Shown in pieces: positions 21,286 through 29,749 of a stretch of DNA of 64,000 nucleotides. Each line of letters begins with the position of its first letter. Positions within the stretch are counted from its first letter, which is position 1. The DNA comes from a bacterium (GTDB lineage: Bacteria; Hinthialibacterota; Hinthialibacteria; OLB16). The stretch covers positions 169,615-233,614 of the forward strand of contig JAJVIK010000002.1 in NCBI GenBank assembly GCA_022072055.1, read 5' to 3'. The translations under genes were made by a program, and so were the position numbers. The notes under the pieces are model-generated. The model had not been told where the DNA came from and did no database searches. It saw only the letters and a list, made by a program, of their open reading frames with translations.

Positions 21286-22376
21286 TTGTTTTCCTGATTG
21301 GCACCAAGGCTCAACTGATTAAGTGCTCGCCGGTCATCCGGGCGGTGGCGAGGCGGGGAATCCCCATGCGCCTGGTCGGCACCGGCCAGCACGCCCAGTC
21401 GATGGAGGGCTTGCTCCGAGAGCTTGCGCTCCCGCCGCTCGACTCCGCGCTCGACCCACGGAACCGGGACATCACCACGATCCGCGAGGGACTCTGCTGG
21501 CTTCTTGGGGCTCTTTCTCGGATTCTCGGAGGATCCTCATCGGTGGCCGAGGCGCTTGGCCCTCCTCCCGGGGTCTGCCTGGTGCATGGGGACACGGCCT
21601 CGACCTGGCTTGGGACCGAGGCCGCGCGGCGGTTCGGGTTTCGAGTGGGACACCTGGAAGCGGGTTTGGAAAGCGGAACCGTGTTTGCCCCCTTTCCGGA
21701 GGAGCTGATTCGCAGAAGCGTCATGCGTCGCGCGGACTTCCTATTCGCTCCGGGTCATTGGGCGGCGGAGAACATCCGGCGACGTGGATACCCCGGTCAG
21801 GTTGTCCCTCTTTCGGCCAACACAAACCTCGAAAGCCTGCACTTGGCCTTGGAGCGGCTGCCCGAAACGGTCATGGATCAGCAATTCCTCCTAGTGAGCA
21901 TCCACCGCCTGGAAACCATTCAGCGCAAGGATCGGCTGGCACGGTTGGTGGAAGTCCTCGAAGACTGTGTCAGGCGCATTCCCGTCCGATTCGTGGTGCA
22001 TTCACCGACTCGCAGGAGACTGGAGAAAGCGCGGCTTTGGGAACGGCTCGAACGGGGTCAGATTCAACTGCTTCCCCCTCGGACCTATCCGGATTTTGTC
22101 CGACTCTTGCGTGATGCCGCGGGGGTGCTCACGGATGGGGGCAGCGTTCAAGAGGAGTGCGCCTATCTCGGAACCCCCTGTCTACTCTGGCGCGCCGCAA
22201 CCGAGCGACCGGATGGGCTCGGTGAGAATGTCGTGCTCTCGCGCCTTCAAGCCACGGCCGCGAACGACTTCCTCAACCGGCTCGATGAACTCCGTCGCCC
22301 CAGAGTTCCGCTCGCATCGTCCCCCTCGACAGAGATCGTGGAGTTCCTCATAAAAACCTTGGCCGCGGAACTCTGA
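21282..22376 (+). CDS. wecB: UDP-N-acetylglucosamine 2-epimerase (WecB-like)
   Basis: 364 residues with the GT-B-like epimerase fold: N-terminal 'IGTKAQLIKCSPVIRAV', 'VHGDTASTWLGTEAARR', 'GHLEAGLESG', 'SIHRLETIQ' and 'LTDGGSVQEECAYLGTPCLLWR'. These correspond to WecB motifs (HGDT, HxEAGLR, HREN, GGxQEE). The usual arginine after EAGL and the 'HREN' block are altered to EAGLES and HRLE, so substrate range may differ. WecB converts UDP-GlcNAc to UDP-ManNAc for surface polysaccharides. GTG 21282 overlaps the preceding stop by four bases (GTGA), indicating coupling to the sensor gene. Confidence 0.85.
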   Translation: MIVFLIGTKAQLIKCSPVIRAVARRGIPMRLVGTGQHAQSMEGLLRELALPPLDSALDPRNRDITTIREGLCWLLGALSRILGGSSSVAEALGPPPGVCLVHGDTASTWLGTEAARRFGFRVGHLEAGLESGTVFAPFPEELIRRSVMRRADFLFAPGHWAAENIRRRGYPGQVVPLSANTNLESLHLALERLPETVMDQQFLLVSIHRLETIQRKDRLARLVEVLEDCVRRIPVRFVVHSPTRRRLEKARLWERLERGQIQLLPPRTYPDFVRLLRDAAGVLTDGGSVQEECAYLGTPCLLWRAATERPDGLGENVVLSRLQATAANDFLNRLDELRRPRVPLASSPSTEIVEFLIKTLAAEL

Positions 22377-22397
22377 CGCCGGGCGGCGTTCCCAGAC

Positions 22398-24146
22398 TCA
22401 GCGCTTCAGCGTCTCGGTCTTCGCCTTGGCCTCGTCCAGAAGGGTGTCGAGAATCCCTTTGCGGGTCTCCACGATCCGCTCGTTCTTGATCTCCGAGGTG
22501 AGCTGACTCCGCGCTTCGGCGAAGTCCCGGATCCGTTCCGCCCGGTAATCGACATGTCGCACGACTGTCACGCCCTGATCGGTCCGGATAGGTTTCGGGA
22601 GCCATTGTCCACTCTGCTGCTCCTTGATTTCATTCCAGACCTCCGCGGGGAATTCCAAACCCTTGGAGACCCATTTTCGTGAGAACATCAAGGGGCGCTC
22701 CTCGTCTGATGTGGCCAGAGCCAGTTGCTCCGGGGAGGCTCCGGTGACCAACTCCGCGAGGGTTCCCGTCAAGCGTTTCTCCCCCTCGCGATACAGGAAT
22801 TCCCTGCGGGCGGGGTTGAGGGTCTTGTCCTTCAATTCCTCCATGGGGTGGAGGACCCTTTCCAGCTCGTACATCTCGGCTGCTCGGAACCGTTCACGCT
22901 GCTCATGAAATCTGGCTTGGACTTCCTCTGTGGTTGGGGCCGGAAGTTCTGCGGTGATCCGCTGGGTTTCCTCTTCCAACCAGGCCGAGCCGAGAATCGC
23001 GGATTTTTCGAGTTTGAGGCGAGCTTGGATGGTGGCAAGGTCGACATAACCCGCCGCTTGGGCGTCCTCGTGGATCAACTGAGGCCGCACAAAGGCGGTC
23101 CAGGCGAGCTCAAGAGCCTTCTCCCGCTCTTTGGCCATGAGCCAGTTACGACGGTTTGTGGCGCGCATGAAGTCGCGCAACTCCTCCGGGAGCCAGTGCC
23201 GGTTCCCGATCCGCGCCACATAAGTGGTTGAAGGAACCTCCCGGTGAGCGCCGGGAAGGAGAAAGACAAACCGCTCCACATAAATGTCCCATCTCTCGTC
23301 CGCGTCCCGAAGAGACTGGTAATAAGCATCCACGGCATCCTCGCGCTTCTTGCTCGCGATCTCACGCTCGAGCTCCCCGATCACTGTCTCAAACTCCTTG
23401 GTCGCGGCGCTCACACGGTTTTCGAGGCGTAGGATTTCGTAACCGTACTTAGTGGAGACAACCTCGCTGACCTCTCCTGTCTTCAGAGCGAGGGCGGTCT
23501 GCTTGATGGCCGCCTGGAGCGGTTCATCGAGCTTAAAGGGGCCCGCCACGCGAGTCGGATCCCCCTTGACCGTGGAGTATTCCTTGGCGACCTCGTTGAA
23601 CAGATCCAGATGCACCATCCAGGGGCGCTTGGGATCGGGACCAAGCGGCTCGAGCAGCTCCGCCAACGCCCGATCAATCCGCTCCTTCACCTTGGCCACC
23701 TCGGCGGGAGAGTTGCATTCCGTGGTGTCGGAGAAAATGTATCGGAAGCTGAAAGTCTCCGGGGTGACATAGCGACCCAGGCGCTCCTGATAGGCCGCTC
23801 GAAGCTCCTCCGGGGTCGCTTTGACCCCCGAGACAATCCGCTCCTGAATGAATTCCTGACTCCCAGCGCGTTGTTCGGCGAGCCACAGCCGCCAGCGGAT
23901 ATCCGGGCGCTCATCAAGCTTCTCCTCAAGCGCCTTGGCGGCGGCAAGGTGCTGTCGGGCGAGGACTTGAATCAAGATTTCATCGGAGGCGCCGGCGGGG
24001 TTGCCGCGGCGCGCTTCACCGAGCTCCACGGCCGTGATTTCGCCCCAGTCCCCCCTGGCCACCACCGAATCGGTTTCCGCGCGTGAGATTCCCCCGAGGC
24101 TGAAAACAGCCATCAGCATGAGAATTGAAAAAAAAGTTGACTTCAT
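22398..24146 (-). CDS. Secreted parvulin-type peptidyl-prolyl isomerase with two rotamase-like domains
   Basis: 582 residues with a signal peptide (about 1-23). SurA/PrsA-like helical regions flank one clear parvulin-like domain at about 128-285: 'FSFRYIFSD', a helical insert, then 'FNEVAKEYS', 'GPFKLDEPLQAAIKQTALAL' (split by the family's loop) and 'YGYEILRLENR'. A second diverged domain lies at about 440-545 ('MYELERVLHPM', 'WVSKGLEFPAEVW', 'VVRHVDY'). The C-terminal helix is rich in K/E. Role: folding of exported proteins. GGAG precedes the ATG by seven bases. It follows the TPR gene by 24 bp on the same strand and ends 21 bp from the convergent epimerase gene. Confidence 0.75.
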   Translation of the reverse strand: MKSTFFSILMLMAVFSLGGISRAETDSVVARGDWGEITAVELGEARRGNPAGASDEILIQVLARQHLAAAKALEEKLDERPDIRWRLWLAEQRAGSQEFIQERIVSGVKATPEELRAAYQERLGRYVTPETFSFRYIFSDTTECNSPAEVAKVKERIDRALAELLEPLGPDPKRPWMVHLDLFNEVAKEYSTVKGDPTRVAGPFKLDEPLQAAIKQTALALKTGEVSEVVSTKYGYEILRLENRVSAATKEFETVIGELEREIASKKREDAVDAYYQSLRDADERWDIYVERFVFLLPGAHREVPSTTYVARIGNRHWLPEELRDFMRATNRRNWLMAKEREKALELAWTAFVRPQLIHEDAQAAGYVDLATIQARLKLEKSAILGSAWLEEETQRITAELPAPTTEEVQARFHEQRERFRAAEMYELERVLHPMEELKDKTLNPARREFLYREGEKRLTGTLAELVTGASPEQLALATSDEERPLMFSRKWVSKGLEFPAEVWNEIKEQQSGQWLPKPIRTDQGVTVVRHVDYRAERIRDFAEARSQLTSEIKNERIVETRKGILDTLLDEAKAKTETLKR

Positions 24147-24170
24147 CTCGGCGCTCCTTGGGAAAGTGCA

Positions 24171-24515
24171 CTAACACTCTTTGTCAGAGGCGAGGGGTTC
24201 CTCATCCAATCGTTCCATGAGGTCCTCGATTTCCTCGGCGCTGTCATAGTCCCGGATCTTCTCCATCAGCTCCTTGGCCTTGAGGAGTGAGGACCGGGCC
24301 TCTGCTCCCTCGCCGAGCTCCAAATGGCAGCGCCCGATCTGGATATGAACACGCATCCAATCCGGGTTTGGCTCCAGGGCGGACCGGTAATGCTCCAACG
24401 CCTCTCGGTATTCGCCCTCCTCAAGCAGCTCGTTGGCCAGGGAGAAGTGGGCGAGCTCGTTGTTCGGGTCCCGGGCAAGCGCATCCCGGAACATCTCTAT
24501 CCGGACATTGGGCAT
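24171..24515 (-). CDS. Small tetratricopeptide-repeat protein
   Basis: 114 residues, almost entirely TPR: a first repeat near 10-37 ('NNELAHFSLANELLEEGEY'), a second near 44-71 ('HIQIGRCHLELGEGAEA') and a third partial helix pair, ending in an acidic tail. No signal peptide, so cytoplasmic. TPRs bind partner proteins. The downstream gene in the same transcription unit is the exported foldase, but nothing shows a direct link. Confidence 0.75.
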   Translation of the reverse strand: MPNVRIEMFRDALARDPNNELAHFSLANELLEEGEYREALEHYRSALEPNPDWMRVHIQIGRCHLELGEGAEARSSLLKAKELMEKIRDYDSAEEIEDLMERLDEEPLASDKEC

Positions 24516-24587
24516 GGAGCGCGGGATTTCCTTTCGAGCAGCGGTTCGGTACTCTGCCTATTCTGAAAACGAACCGCGAGGCTTTCA

Positions 24588-25529
24588 ATGGGTGAGACTA
24601 CCGAAGACTCGATGCCTTTCCATCCCTTCCGGGTCCGAGTCCCCGCCACCACCGCGAACTTGGGCCCGGGATTCGACTGCCTCGGCTTGGCTCTCGACGT
24701 GCACAATGAACTCTCGATTCGACCGGCGGGGGAGTTTTCCTTGAGGGTCCGAGGCGAGGGGGAAGGTCAGGCGCCGGAGAACGAACGAAACCTGATCTGG
24801 AGGACCTTTGCCGGATTGTTTGAGCGCCTTGGACAGCCCCCTCCAAGGGTGAACCTCGAGTGCCTGAACCGCGTTCCGCTCGCGCGCGGGCTGGGAAGCT
24901 CCGCCGCCGCGCGGGTGGCTGCCCTGGTCGCGGCCAACCGGTGCGCGGGGGACCCTTTCGCGCGCGAGGAGCTGCTCCAGTTTGCCGTGGAGGCCGAGGG
25001 CCACCCCGACAATGTGGCTCCGGCGCTGCTCGGAGGGTTGGTGGTTTGTGGGGCGGATGGAGACCGCGCGGTTGCGAAGCGGATTGAGCCGAAACCAGGG
25101 CTTAGGGTGGTCCTGCTCATTCCGGAACGAAAGCTTTCCACCGAAGAGGCGCGCCGTGCTCTTCCGAAAGAGGTTCCCCTCCGGGATGCCGTGGCCAACC
25201 TCCAGAACACCGCGCTCACCGCGCTGGCCTTTGCCACGGGGGACTACCCCCTCTTGAAGAGCAGCCTTTCGGACCGGCTGCATCAACCCTACCGCGCCCC
25301 TCTCATGCCCGGTTTCCTCGCCGCGCTGGAGGCTGCCAGGGACTCGGGCGCGCTCGGGGCGGCGCTTTCGGGCGCGGGTCCCACCATCGCGGCCTTCGCT
25401 CTTGGTCCATTCGATCCGGTCAAAGAAGCGATGAAGGTCGCCTTTGAAGACGCGGGTGGCGGAGCCAACCGGGTGGTCGCCCTTGATGTGAATCTAAGGG
25501 GGGCGGAAATTGAAGCGCTCTCCGGGTGA
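24588..25529 (+). CDS. thrB: Homoserine kinase (GHMP family)
   Basis: 313 residues. The N-terminal 'PATTANLGPGFDCLGLAL' motif and the ATP-binding 'PLARGLGSSAAA' loop are typical of ThrB, as are 'EGHPDNVAPALLGG' and the C-terminal 'GAALSGAGPTIAAF'. Homoserine kinase phosphorylates homoserine for threonine synthesis in the cytoplasm. ATG 24588 is used; ATG 24612 (MPFHPF) is an alternative nearer the conserved part. No other threonine gene is next to it. The gene is divergent from the TPR/foldase pair and convergent with a small cysteine-rich gene 16 bp away. Confidence 0.92.
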   Translation: MGETTEDSMPFHPFRVRVPATTANLGPGFDCLGLALDVHNELSIRPAGEFSLRVRGEGEGQAPENERNLIWRTFAGLFERLGQPPPRVNLECLNRVPLARGLGSSAAARVAALVAANRCAGDPFAREELLQFAVEAEGHPDNVAPALLGGLVVCGADGDRAVAKRIEPKPGLRVVLLIPERKLSTEEARRALPKEVPLRDAVANLQNTALTALAFATGDYPLLKSSLSDRLHQPYRAPLMPGFLAALEAARDSGALGAALSGAGPTIAAFALGPFDPVKEAMKVAFEDAGGGANRVVALDVNLRGAEIEALSG

Positions 25530-25545
25530 GTCCGGCTCATGAGCC

Positions 25546-25713
25546 TCAATACTTCTTCAAGTAATCCTCGCAGATGGTCGCGTTGGGGCGTTCGCGTCTT
25601 CGGCACGCGCTCCCGTAATTCAGCTTGCAGCTGTCACACAGGAAGTTGTCCCGTCCGAAGAGGGTCCGCAGCCTGGACCGAAAGCGCTTCCAGCGAGCTG
25701 TCAGGTTCATCAT
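25546..25713 (-). CDS. Small four-cysteine protein, probable zinc ribbon-like
   Basis: 55 residues beginning with two in-frame methionines (ATGATG, 25713 and 25710). GGAGG at 25724-25728 is ten bases upstream. The first 20 residues are strongly basic ('ARWKRFRSRLRTLFGR'), followed by CDSC (C26, C29), C37 and C48, ending in LKKY. The cysteine spacing (CX2CX7CX10C) suggests a metal site, perhaps zinc or Fe-S, with the basic part contacting nucleic acid; both are inference. It lies 52 bp downstream of the secreted EF-hand protein gene on the same strand and convergent with thrB. I do not recognise the family. Confidence 0.65.
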   Translation of the reverse strand: MMNLTARWKRFRSRLRTLFGRDNFLCDSCKLNYGSACRRRERPNATICEDYLKKY

Positions 25714-25765
25714 TCAGGTCAGGCCTCCGGGATGGGGACCATGCTCCCCGGACAAGCGGACCGTA

Positions 25766-27301
25766 TCAAGGCCCGGCGGGTCCCGTTCCGACCAACAGGG
25801 TTGATGGGGAAAGGGCCATCCCGATGGGCGCATCCGTGAAGGAGGTGTCCAGGGATCCGTCCGGCTGGCCGAAGTAAAACGAACCTGGAGTTAGCCCGGC
25901 ATGGACCTCCGAGACCCCGCTTGCAAGAACCGGGATACTCTGCCCCGCCGTTCCAGCCTCCTGCGCGATTCCCATCGTGATCGAAATCGGGGTGGCTCGA
26001 GCAAGAACCGCGCGGCCATCCTGGCCGTCGAAGAACACGACTCGATCCTCTCCGAGCGGCACAAGCGAATGCAACCGGGTGGCTGGATTGCTCAGGCTGG
26101 GGCCAACGCGGATTGTCGTATTCTCGATGGACGCCACCGCCGCGCCGGTCACGCCTGGAGCGCCGGTGTCGAGACCTGCAACAACCTTGTCCCGCGCCAT
26201 CAACCCCAATGAGAGGGCCGAGGTGCTGAATGGGAACAAATCCGTCCGGACCCCCGGGGTGAGATCCGTTCCCGTCACGGTCACAAGCTGCAGCTTGCTG
26301 ATGCTCATGCTCCCGACGAACCCCACCGCCGCCGTGGAACTGGAAAGTGGGATCACGGAGAAATCGATCGAGGGTTCTTGAGCCACCGTTTCCGTGGCCC
26401 CGTAGGTGAGAGCGCCGGTGGAGAGCGGCGTGGGGATGACGACAGTTCCCGCAACCGCGCGTCCCGCGCTCCCCTCGGAATACAGGATCAGGACTTTGGT
26501 CCCGCTCAGGGCCCCAATTGCGGTATTGCCACCGATCCCTCCGGTTTCAAAGGCAGTCTCCGGACTCAGGAGAAGTCCCAGAATGGGGTGGTCAAACCCG
26601 ACTCTCGCGGTCCCGGCGCTTGAATTGGGGATGTCCCTGTATGCCACCACGAAACGATTCTCCGAAATGCCGGTAATTGAAATCGGCGTGGTGTTCCCAT
26701 CATTGAAAACCTCTTCCCCCCGCAGGGTGATGGTGTCCCCGCTGATGGTTCCCATCCGAACCTTTCCCTTGTTTCCGTCGCCGCTGTCCCTATACGCGAC
26801 CGCGAATTTGCTTTCAGAAAGGGTCGTTAGCGCCCTGTTATTAAGGTTGTTTGCGCTCAGATCGATTGGCGCGCCAAACTCGATGGAGTCCCCAACCAGC
26901 GTTCCCACCACGATCTTTTCCCCTGCCGGACCCGAGATGTCGTAACATAAGACAAACCGATTCTCGCTCAGTCGGATCACGGGGGCGGCGACTAGAAGAT
27001 TGGACTCCGGGAGAGGTGTCTCGGAAACCACGCCGAGGGCGCGGACAACAATCCCCCCTTTCACAAGGCCGCCCGTGGTCAGGGAGACCACATCCCCTTG
27101 GGATACGGTTTCACCTGGCGCCACGGTCAAGTCCAGAACCAAGTTGCTCGATCCGCCCGAAGCGCCCTTGCGCCAATCCTGAGCCAACGCCAAGGCCTCT
27201 TGCGGACCGACTATTCCATCTCCGTCGACATCAAGAACTTGCGCGGGAGCGATGTGACAAACCAGCAATGACAGCAGCGCGATGACCGGGCGGGGGCGCA
27301 T
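25766..27301 (-). CDS. Secreted beta-rich protein with an N-terminal EF-hand/dockerin-like loop
   Basis: 511 residues from ATG 27301, chosen because AAGGAG lies seven bases upstream and a good signal peptide follows (residues 1-21, ending IAPAQ); the longer open frame upstream is rich in charged sequence without a signal. Just after cleavage comes a calcium-type loop, D24-V-D26-G-D28-G-I-V-G-P-Q-E35. The rest (~65-510) is made of repeated beta strands with recurring 'LSENRFVLCY', 'LSESKFAVAYRDS', 'ISENRFVVAYRDI', 'GTKVLILYSEG' and 'GEDRVVFFDG' phrases, roughly every 45-50 residues, suggesting a beta-propeller. Likely exported and surface-attached. Function unknown. Confidence 0.7.
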   Translation of the reverse strand: MRPRPVIALLSLLVCHIAPAQVLDVDGDGIVGPQEALALAQDWRKGASGGSSNLVLDLTVAPGETVSQGDVVSLTTGGLVKGGIVVRALGVVSETPLPESNLLVAAPVIRLSENRFVLCYDISGPAGEKIVVGTLVGDSIEFGAPIDLSANNLNNRALTTLSESKFAVAYRDSGDGNKGKVRMGTISGDTITLRGEEVFNDGNTTPISITGISENRFVVAYRDIPNSSAGTARVGFDHPILGLLLSPETAFETGGIGGNTAIGALSGTKVLILYSEGSAGRAVAGTVVIPTPLSTGALTYGATETVAQEPSIDFSVIPLSSSTAAVGFVGSMSISKLQLVTVTGTDLTPGVRTDLFPFSTSALSLGLMARDKVVAGLDTGAPGVTGAAVASIENTTIRVGPSLSNPATRLHSLVPLGEDRVVFFDGQDGRAVLARATPISITMGIAQEAGTAGQSIPVLASGVSEVHAGLTPGSFYFGQPDGSLDTSFTDAPIGMALSPSTLLVGTGPAGP

Positions 27302-27430
27302 CTCTCTGCTCCTTTCCAACGGCGAATCTCTGAAACTATACCATGAATCCTTTGGACCAGGCTCTCCATTTTCGCCTCCGGTCCAACCCCCGTGCGCGCG
27401 CATTCCAACGCTACCTTTCGCCGAACCAGG

Positions 27431-27458
27431 TTGCAAAAGGGCTGTATCATGGTAGCAT
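27431..27458 (+). promoter_or_regulatory. Putative promoter of the toxin-antitoxin pair
   Basis: TTGCAA at 27431-27436 and TAGCAT at 27453-27458 with a 16-bp spacer. The -10 lies inside the inverted repeat at 27450-27468, so binding of the antitoxin there would block transcription. Confidence 0.35.
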
Positions 27459-27468
27459 AACGCTATCA
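27450..27468. promoter_or_regulatory. Inverted repeat, probable antitoxin operator
   Basis: TGGTAGCA (27450-27457), a 3-bp spacer, and CGCTATCA (27461-27468) form an imperfect palindrome with six of eight positions paired. It is 19 bases before the antitoxin ATG. The half-site resembles TGATAGCA-type sequences that I recall for FitAB operators; that comparison is from memory. Confidence 0.5.
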
Positions 27469-27486
27469 ATGGAAGGAGAGTGCCGG

Positions 27487-27744
27487 ATGCCGACCCTGCA
27501 TGTCCGCAATGTTCCAACTGAGCTGTATGACCGTATCAAAGAGCTGGCTGAGCGAGAGCGACGCTCCATCAGCGCGGAGGTGATCACTCTCCTGGAGCGA
27601 GTCGCCACCGAGGATGGCTCGGTCCATGCCAAACCGAGTTTTTCGTGGGCCGGAGCGCTGAGCCACCTCAAGGATGAGTACACCTCGGTGGAACTGCAGC
27701 ACCTTGCAAACGATTGGCGCAGCGACGATGGACCTGCTCATTGA
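27487..27744 (+). CDS. FitA/VapB-like ribbon-helix-helix antitoxin
   Basis: 85 residues from ATG 27487, with AAGGAG eight bases upstream; ATG 27469 is less likely. The N-terminus 'MPTLHVRNVPTELYDRIKE' followed by 'RRSISAEVITLLERV' is an Arc/MetJ ribbon-helix-helix as in FitA/VapB antitoxins. The C-terminal ~40 residues would wrap the toxin ('SFSWAGALSHLKDEY'). It overlaps the toxin gene by 17 bp. Likely binds its own promoter at the inverted repeat just upstream. Confidence 0.85.
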   Translation: MPTLHVRNVPTELYDRIKELAERERRSISAEVITLLERVATEDGSVHAKPSFSWAGALSHLKDEYTSVELQHLANDWRSDDGPAH

Positions 27745-28126
27745 CACGAACGTCTTTGTAGATGTCGCGCTTTCTCAGGCAAAGGCTGAGGAGGCTAGCG
27801 AATTCTTCGGTCGAGTCAGCCAATTCAATCTGTTCATTTCAGATTTCTCCTTGCACTCCATCTCCGTCATCCTTATCCGCCAAAGAAGAACTGAACCCCT
27901 CTTGAAGTTCTATGGAGATATCATCCGGACTGGATTCGTTCGGGTTCTCTCCATTCCCGAGGACGAATTGGGGGAGGTTGTTGTCCGGGCCGAGAAATTC
28001 GGCCTTGATTTCGACGACGCCTACCAGTACACCCTAGCTGAACAGCACAGCCTGGAAATTGTCAGCTACGACTCCGATTTTGACCGAACTCCGAGGGGCC
28101 GGAAAACCCGGGCGGACTTCGCGTGA
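27728..28126 (+). CDS. PIN-domain toxin (VapC/FitB-like ribonuclease)
   Basis: 132 residues from ATG 27728, overlapping the antitoxin end. PIN motifs: 'LLIDTNVFVDV' (D6), 'DFDDAYQY' (D94, D96, D97) and 'SYDSDFDR' (D115, D117, D119). The second acidic residue normally seen around position 40-45 is not obvious; D39 is the nearest and the family-like segment reads 'FSLHSISVILI'. PIN toxins cut RNA, often tRNA or rRNA, when the antitoxin is lost. Gene order antitoxin-toxin with overlap is standard. Confidence 0.85.
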   Translation: MDLLIDTNVFVDVALSQAKAEEASEFFGRVSQFNLFISDFSLHSISVILIRQRRTEPLLKFYGDIIRTGFVRVLSIPEDELGEVVVRAEKFGLDFDDAYQYTLAEQHSLEIVSYDSDFDRTPRGRKTRADFA

Positions 28127-28232
28127 TCGCGATCCCCGCTTGTCAGCGCGGGGCGTTGGGAGGATACTGATAGAGTAGCGGGGGGAGCCGGAAAGTCGGA
28201 CCCCCGCGCGCGGATTATGGAGGAAACGAGAG

Positions 28233-29693
28233 ATGCTCAAGCCGGAAGAGATGATTATCGGCCGCAGAAATTTCATGAAGGCGACAGCGGCGATTCCCGC
28301 CGTGGCGGCCTATGCCTATTCGGCCAGCCAGGCCAAACCGCTGGAGGTGGCCATCATCGGCACCGGCAACGAGGGGCGCGTGCTGCTCGGCGCGGCCAGC
28401 CCCGCCTCCATCCAGGTCCGCGCCATGTGCGACCTGCGCCCGGACCACCGCATCCTCGGCGAGCATGTCATCAAGCAGAAGTGGGAATTCTCCTCGGAGC
28501 GCGTCTACAAAGACGTGGACAAGATGCTGGCGGACGGGGGCTTCGAGGCGGTTCTCATCGCCACGCCGCTCCACACCCACGCTCCACTCACCCTCAAGTG
28601 TCTGGAAGCCGGCAAGCATGTCCTCTGCGAAAAGACCATGGCCTACACGGTCGATGAGTGCGACCGGATGATCGCCGCCGCTGAGAAGAGCGGCCTGATC
28701 CTCGCCATCGGCCACCAGCGTCACGCCAACCCCCTCTATCAGACCGCCAAGGGTTGGATGAAACAGGGCACGGATGGCATTTTCGGCGAAGTTCACCACA
28801 TTCGCTCCCTGTGGCACCGCAATAACGACTGGCGCAACATGCCGATGTGGGACAGCGAGGTGCTGGCCGAGAAGTGGGCCGAATCCGACAACGCCAAGAA
28901 GAAGGCCAATCTCTTGTTCGACCTTCCCAAGATCCAAGAAGGGATCAGCCCCAAGGAGTTCGAGGCCATGCCCTCCTCGGAGAAAATCGCCCTATGGTTC
29001 AAACTGATGCAGATGAAGGACCCCGATTTCGACTACGCCGCACACGGTTATGAGACCCCCGACCAGATGGCCAACTGGCGCCTGTACTCGAAGTTCTCCC
29101 ACGGCCTGATGAGCGAGCTCGGAAGCCACCAGATCGATGTCTGCAACTGGATGTGGGAGTCCGCGCCGGAAACCGTGGCGGCGGGCGGCGGGCTGTTCCA
29201 CTGGAAGGATGAGCGGGATGTGTTCGACCACGCCTTCGCCATCTTCCGATATCCGGGGGACAAGGTGATGACCTTCTCCTCGATCACCACGAATGACTTC
29301 GACGGGTACTACGATCAGATCATGGGAACCAAGGGCACGGTCTACATCACCGGGGAGACCCAGGCGATGCTCTTCAAGACCGGAGTGGAAAAGACCACCG
29401 AGGTGGATGTCGAAAAAGGCAAGAAGGGCGAGGCCAACCTCACCAGTCACGGCAGCATGGGCGGCAAGGCCAAGGGCAGCGGCCTGGATGAGGTCGATCC
29501 CTACGCCCCTTACGGCGAGGAGCTCACCATGTTCGCCGAGGCGGTCCGCAAGAACGATCCGTCCCTGGTGGGTTGCGATGGCCACGCCGCCAAGAAGGCC
29601 GCCATCGCGGTGTTCGCCACCAATGAGGCGATCCGTTCCAACTCCATTCAACCCTGCGAGGCGGCCAAGTTCCTCGCGATGAAGAACGCCTGA
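28233..29693 (+). CDS. Tat-exported Gfo/Idh/MocA-family oxidoreductase
   Basis: 486 residues. The N-terminal 'GRRNFMKATAAIPAVAAYA' is a twin-arginine signal. A Rossmann fold follows with 'VAIIGTGNEGR' near residue 40, 'CDLRP', 'IATPLHTHAP', and the 'CEKTMAYT' motif equivalent to the family's EKP. 'GHQRHANPLY' is the usual catalytic-side motif and the C-terminal part ends with 'EAVRKNDPSLVGCDGHAAKKA'. These enzymes oxidise or reduce sugars and inositols using bound NAD(P). Export through Tat with cofactor is common in planctomycete-like genomes. GGAGG lies upstream of the ATG. The gene precedes a nucleotidyltransferase on the same strand after a 56-bp gap; the substrate is unknown. Confidence 0.88.
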   Translation: MLKPEEMIIGRRNFMKATAAIPAVAAYAYSASQAKPLEVAIIGTGNEGRVLLGAASPASIQVRAMCDLRPDHRILGEHVIKQKWEFSSERVYKDVDKMLADGGFEAVLIATPLHTHAPLTLKCLEAGKHVLCEKTMAYTVDECDRMIAAAEKSGLILAIGHQRHANPLYQTAKGWMKQGTDGIFGEVHHIRSLWHRNNDWRNMPMWDSEVLAEKWAESDNAKKKANLLFDLPKIQEGISPKEFEAMPSSEKIALWFKLMQMKDPDFDYAAHGYETPDQMANWRLYSKFSHGLMSELGSHQIDVCNWMWESAPETVAAGGGLFHWKDERDVFDHAFAIFRYPGDKVMTFSSITTNDFDGYYDQIMGTKGTVYITGETQAMLFKTGVEKTTEVDVEKGKKGEANLTSHGSMGGKAKGSGLDEVDPYAPYGEELTMFAEAVRKNDPSLVGCDGHAAKKAAIAVFATNEAIRSNSIQPCEAAKFLAMKNA

Positions 29694-29749
29694 TTCGAGT
29701 AGGCCGGCGGGCGCCGCCCACCGGCCCTCTTTCAACCGCCCCAGGTACC

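Noticed and set aside
28134-28153. CCCCGC/GCGGGG hairpin after the toxin gene
   Set aside because: Six-base stem without a T-run; too weak to call a terminator.
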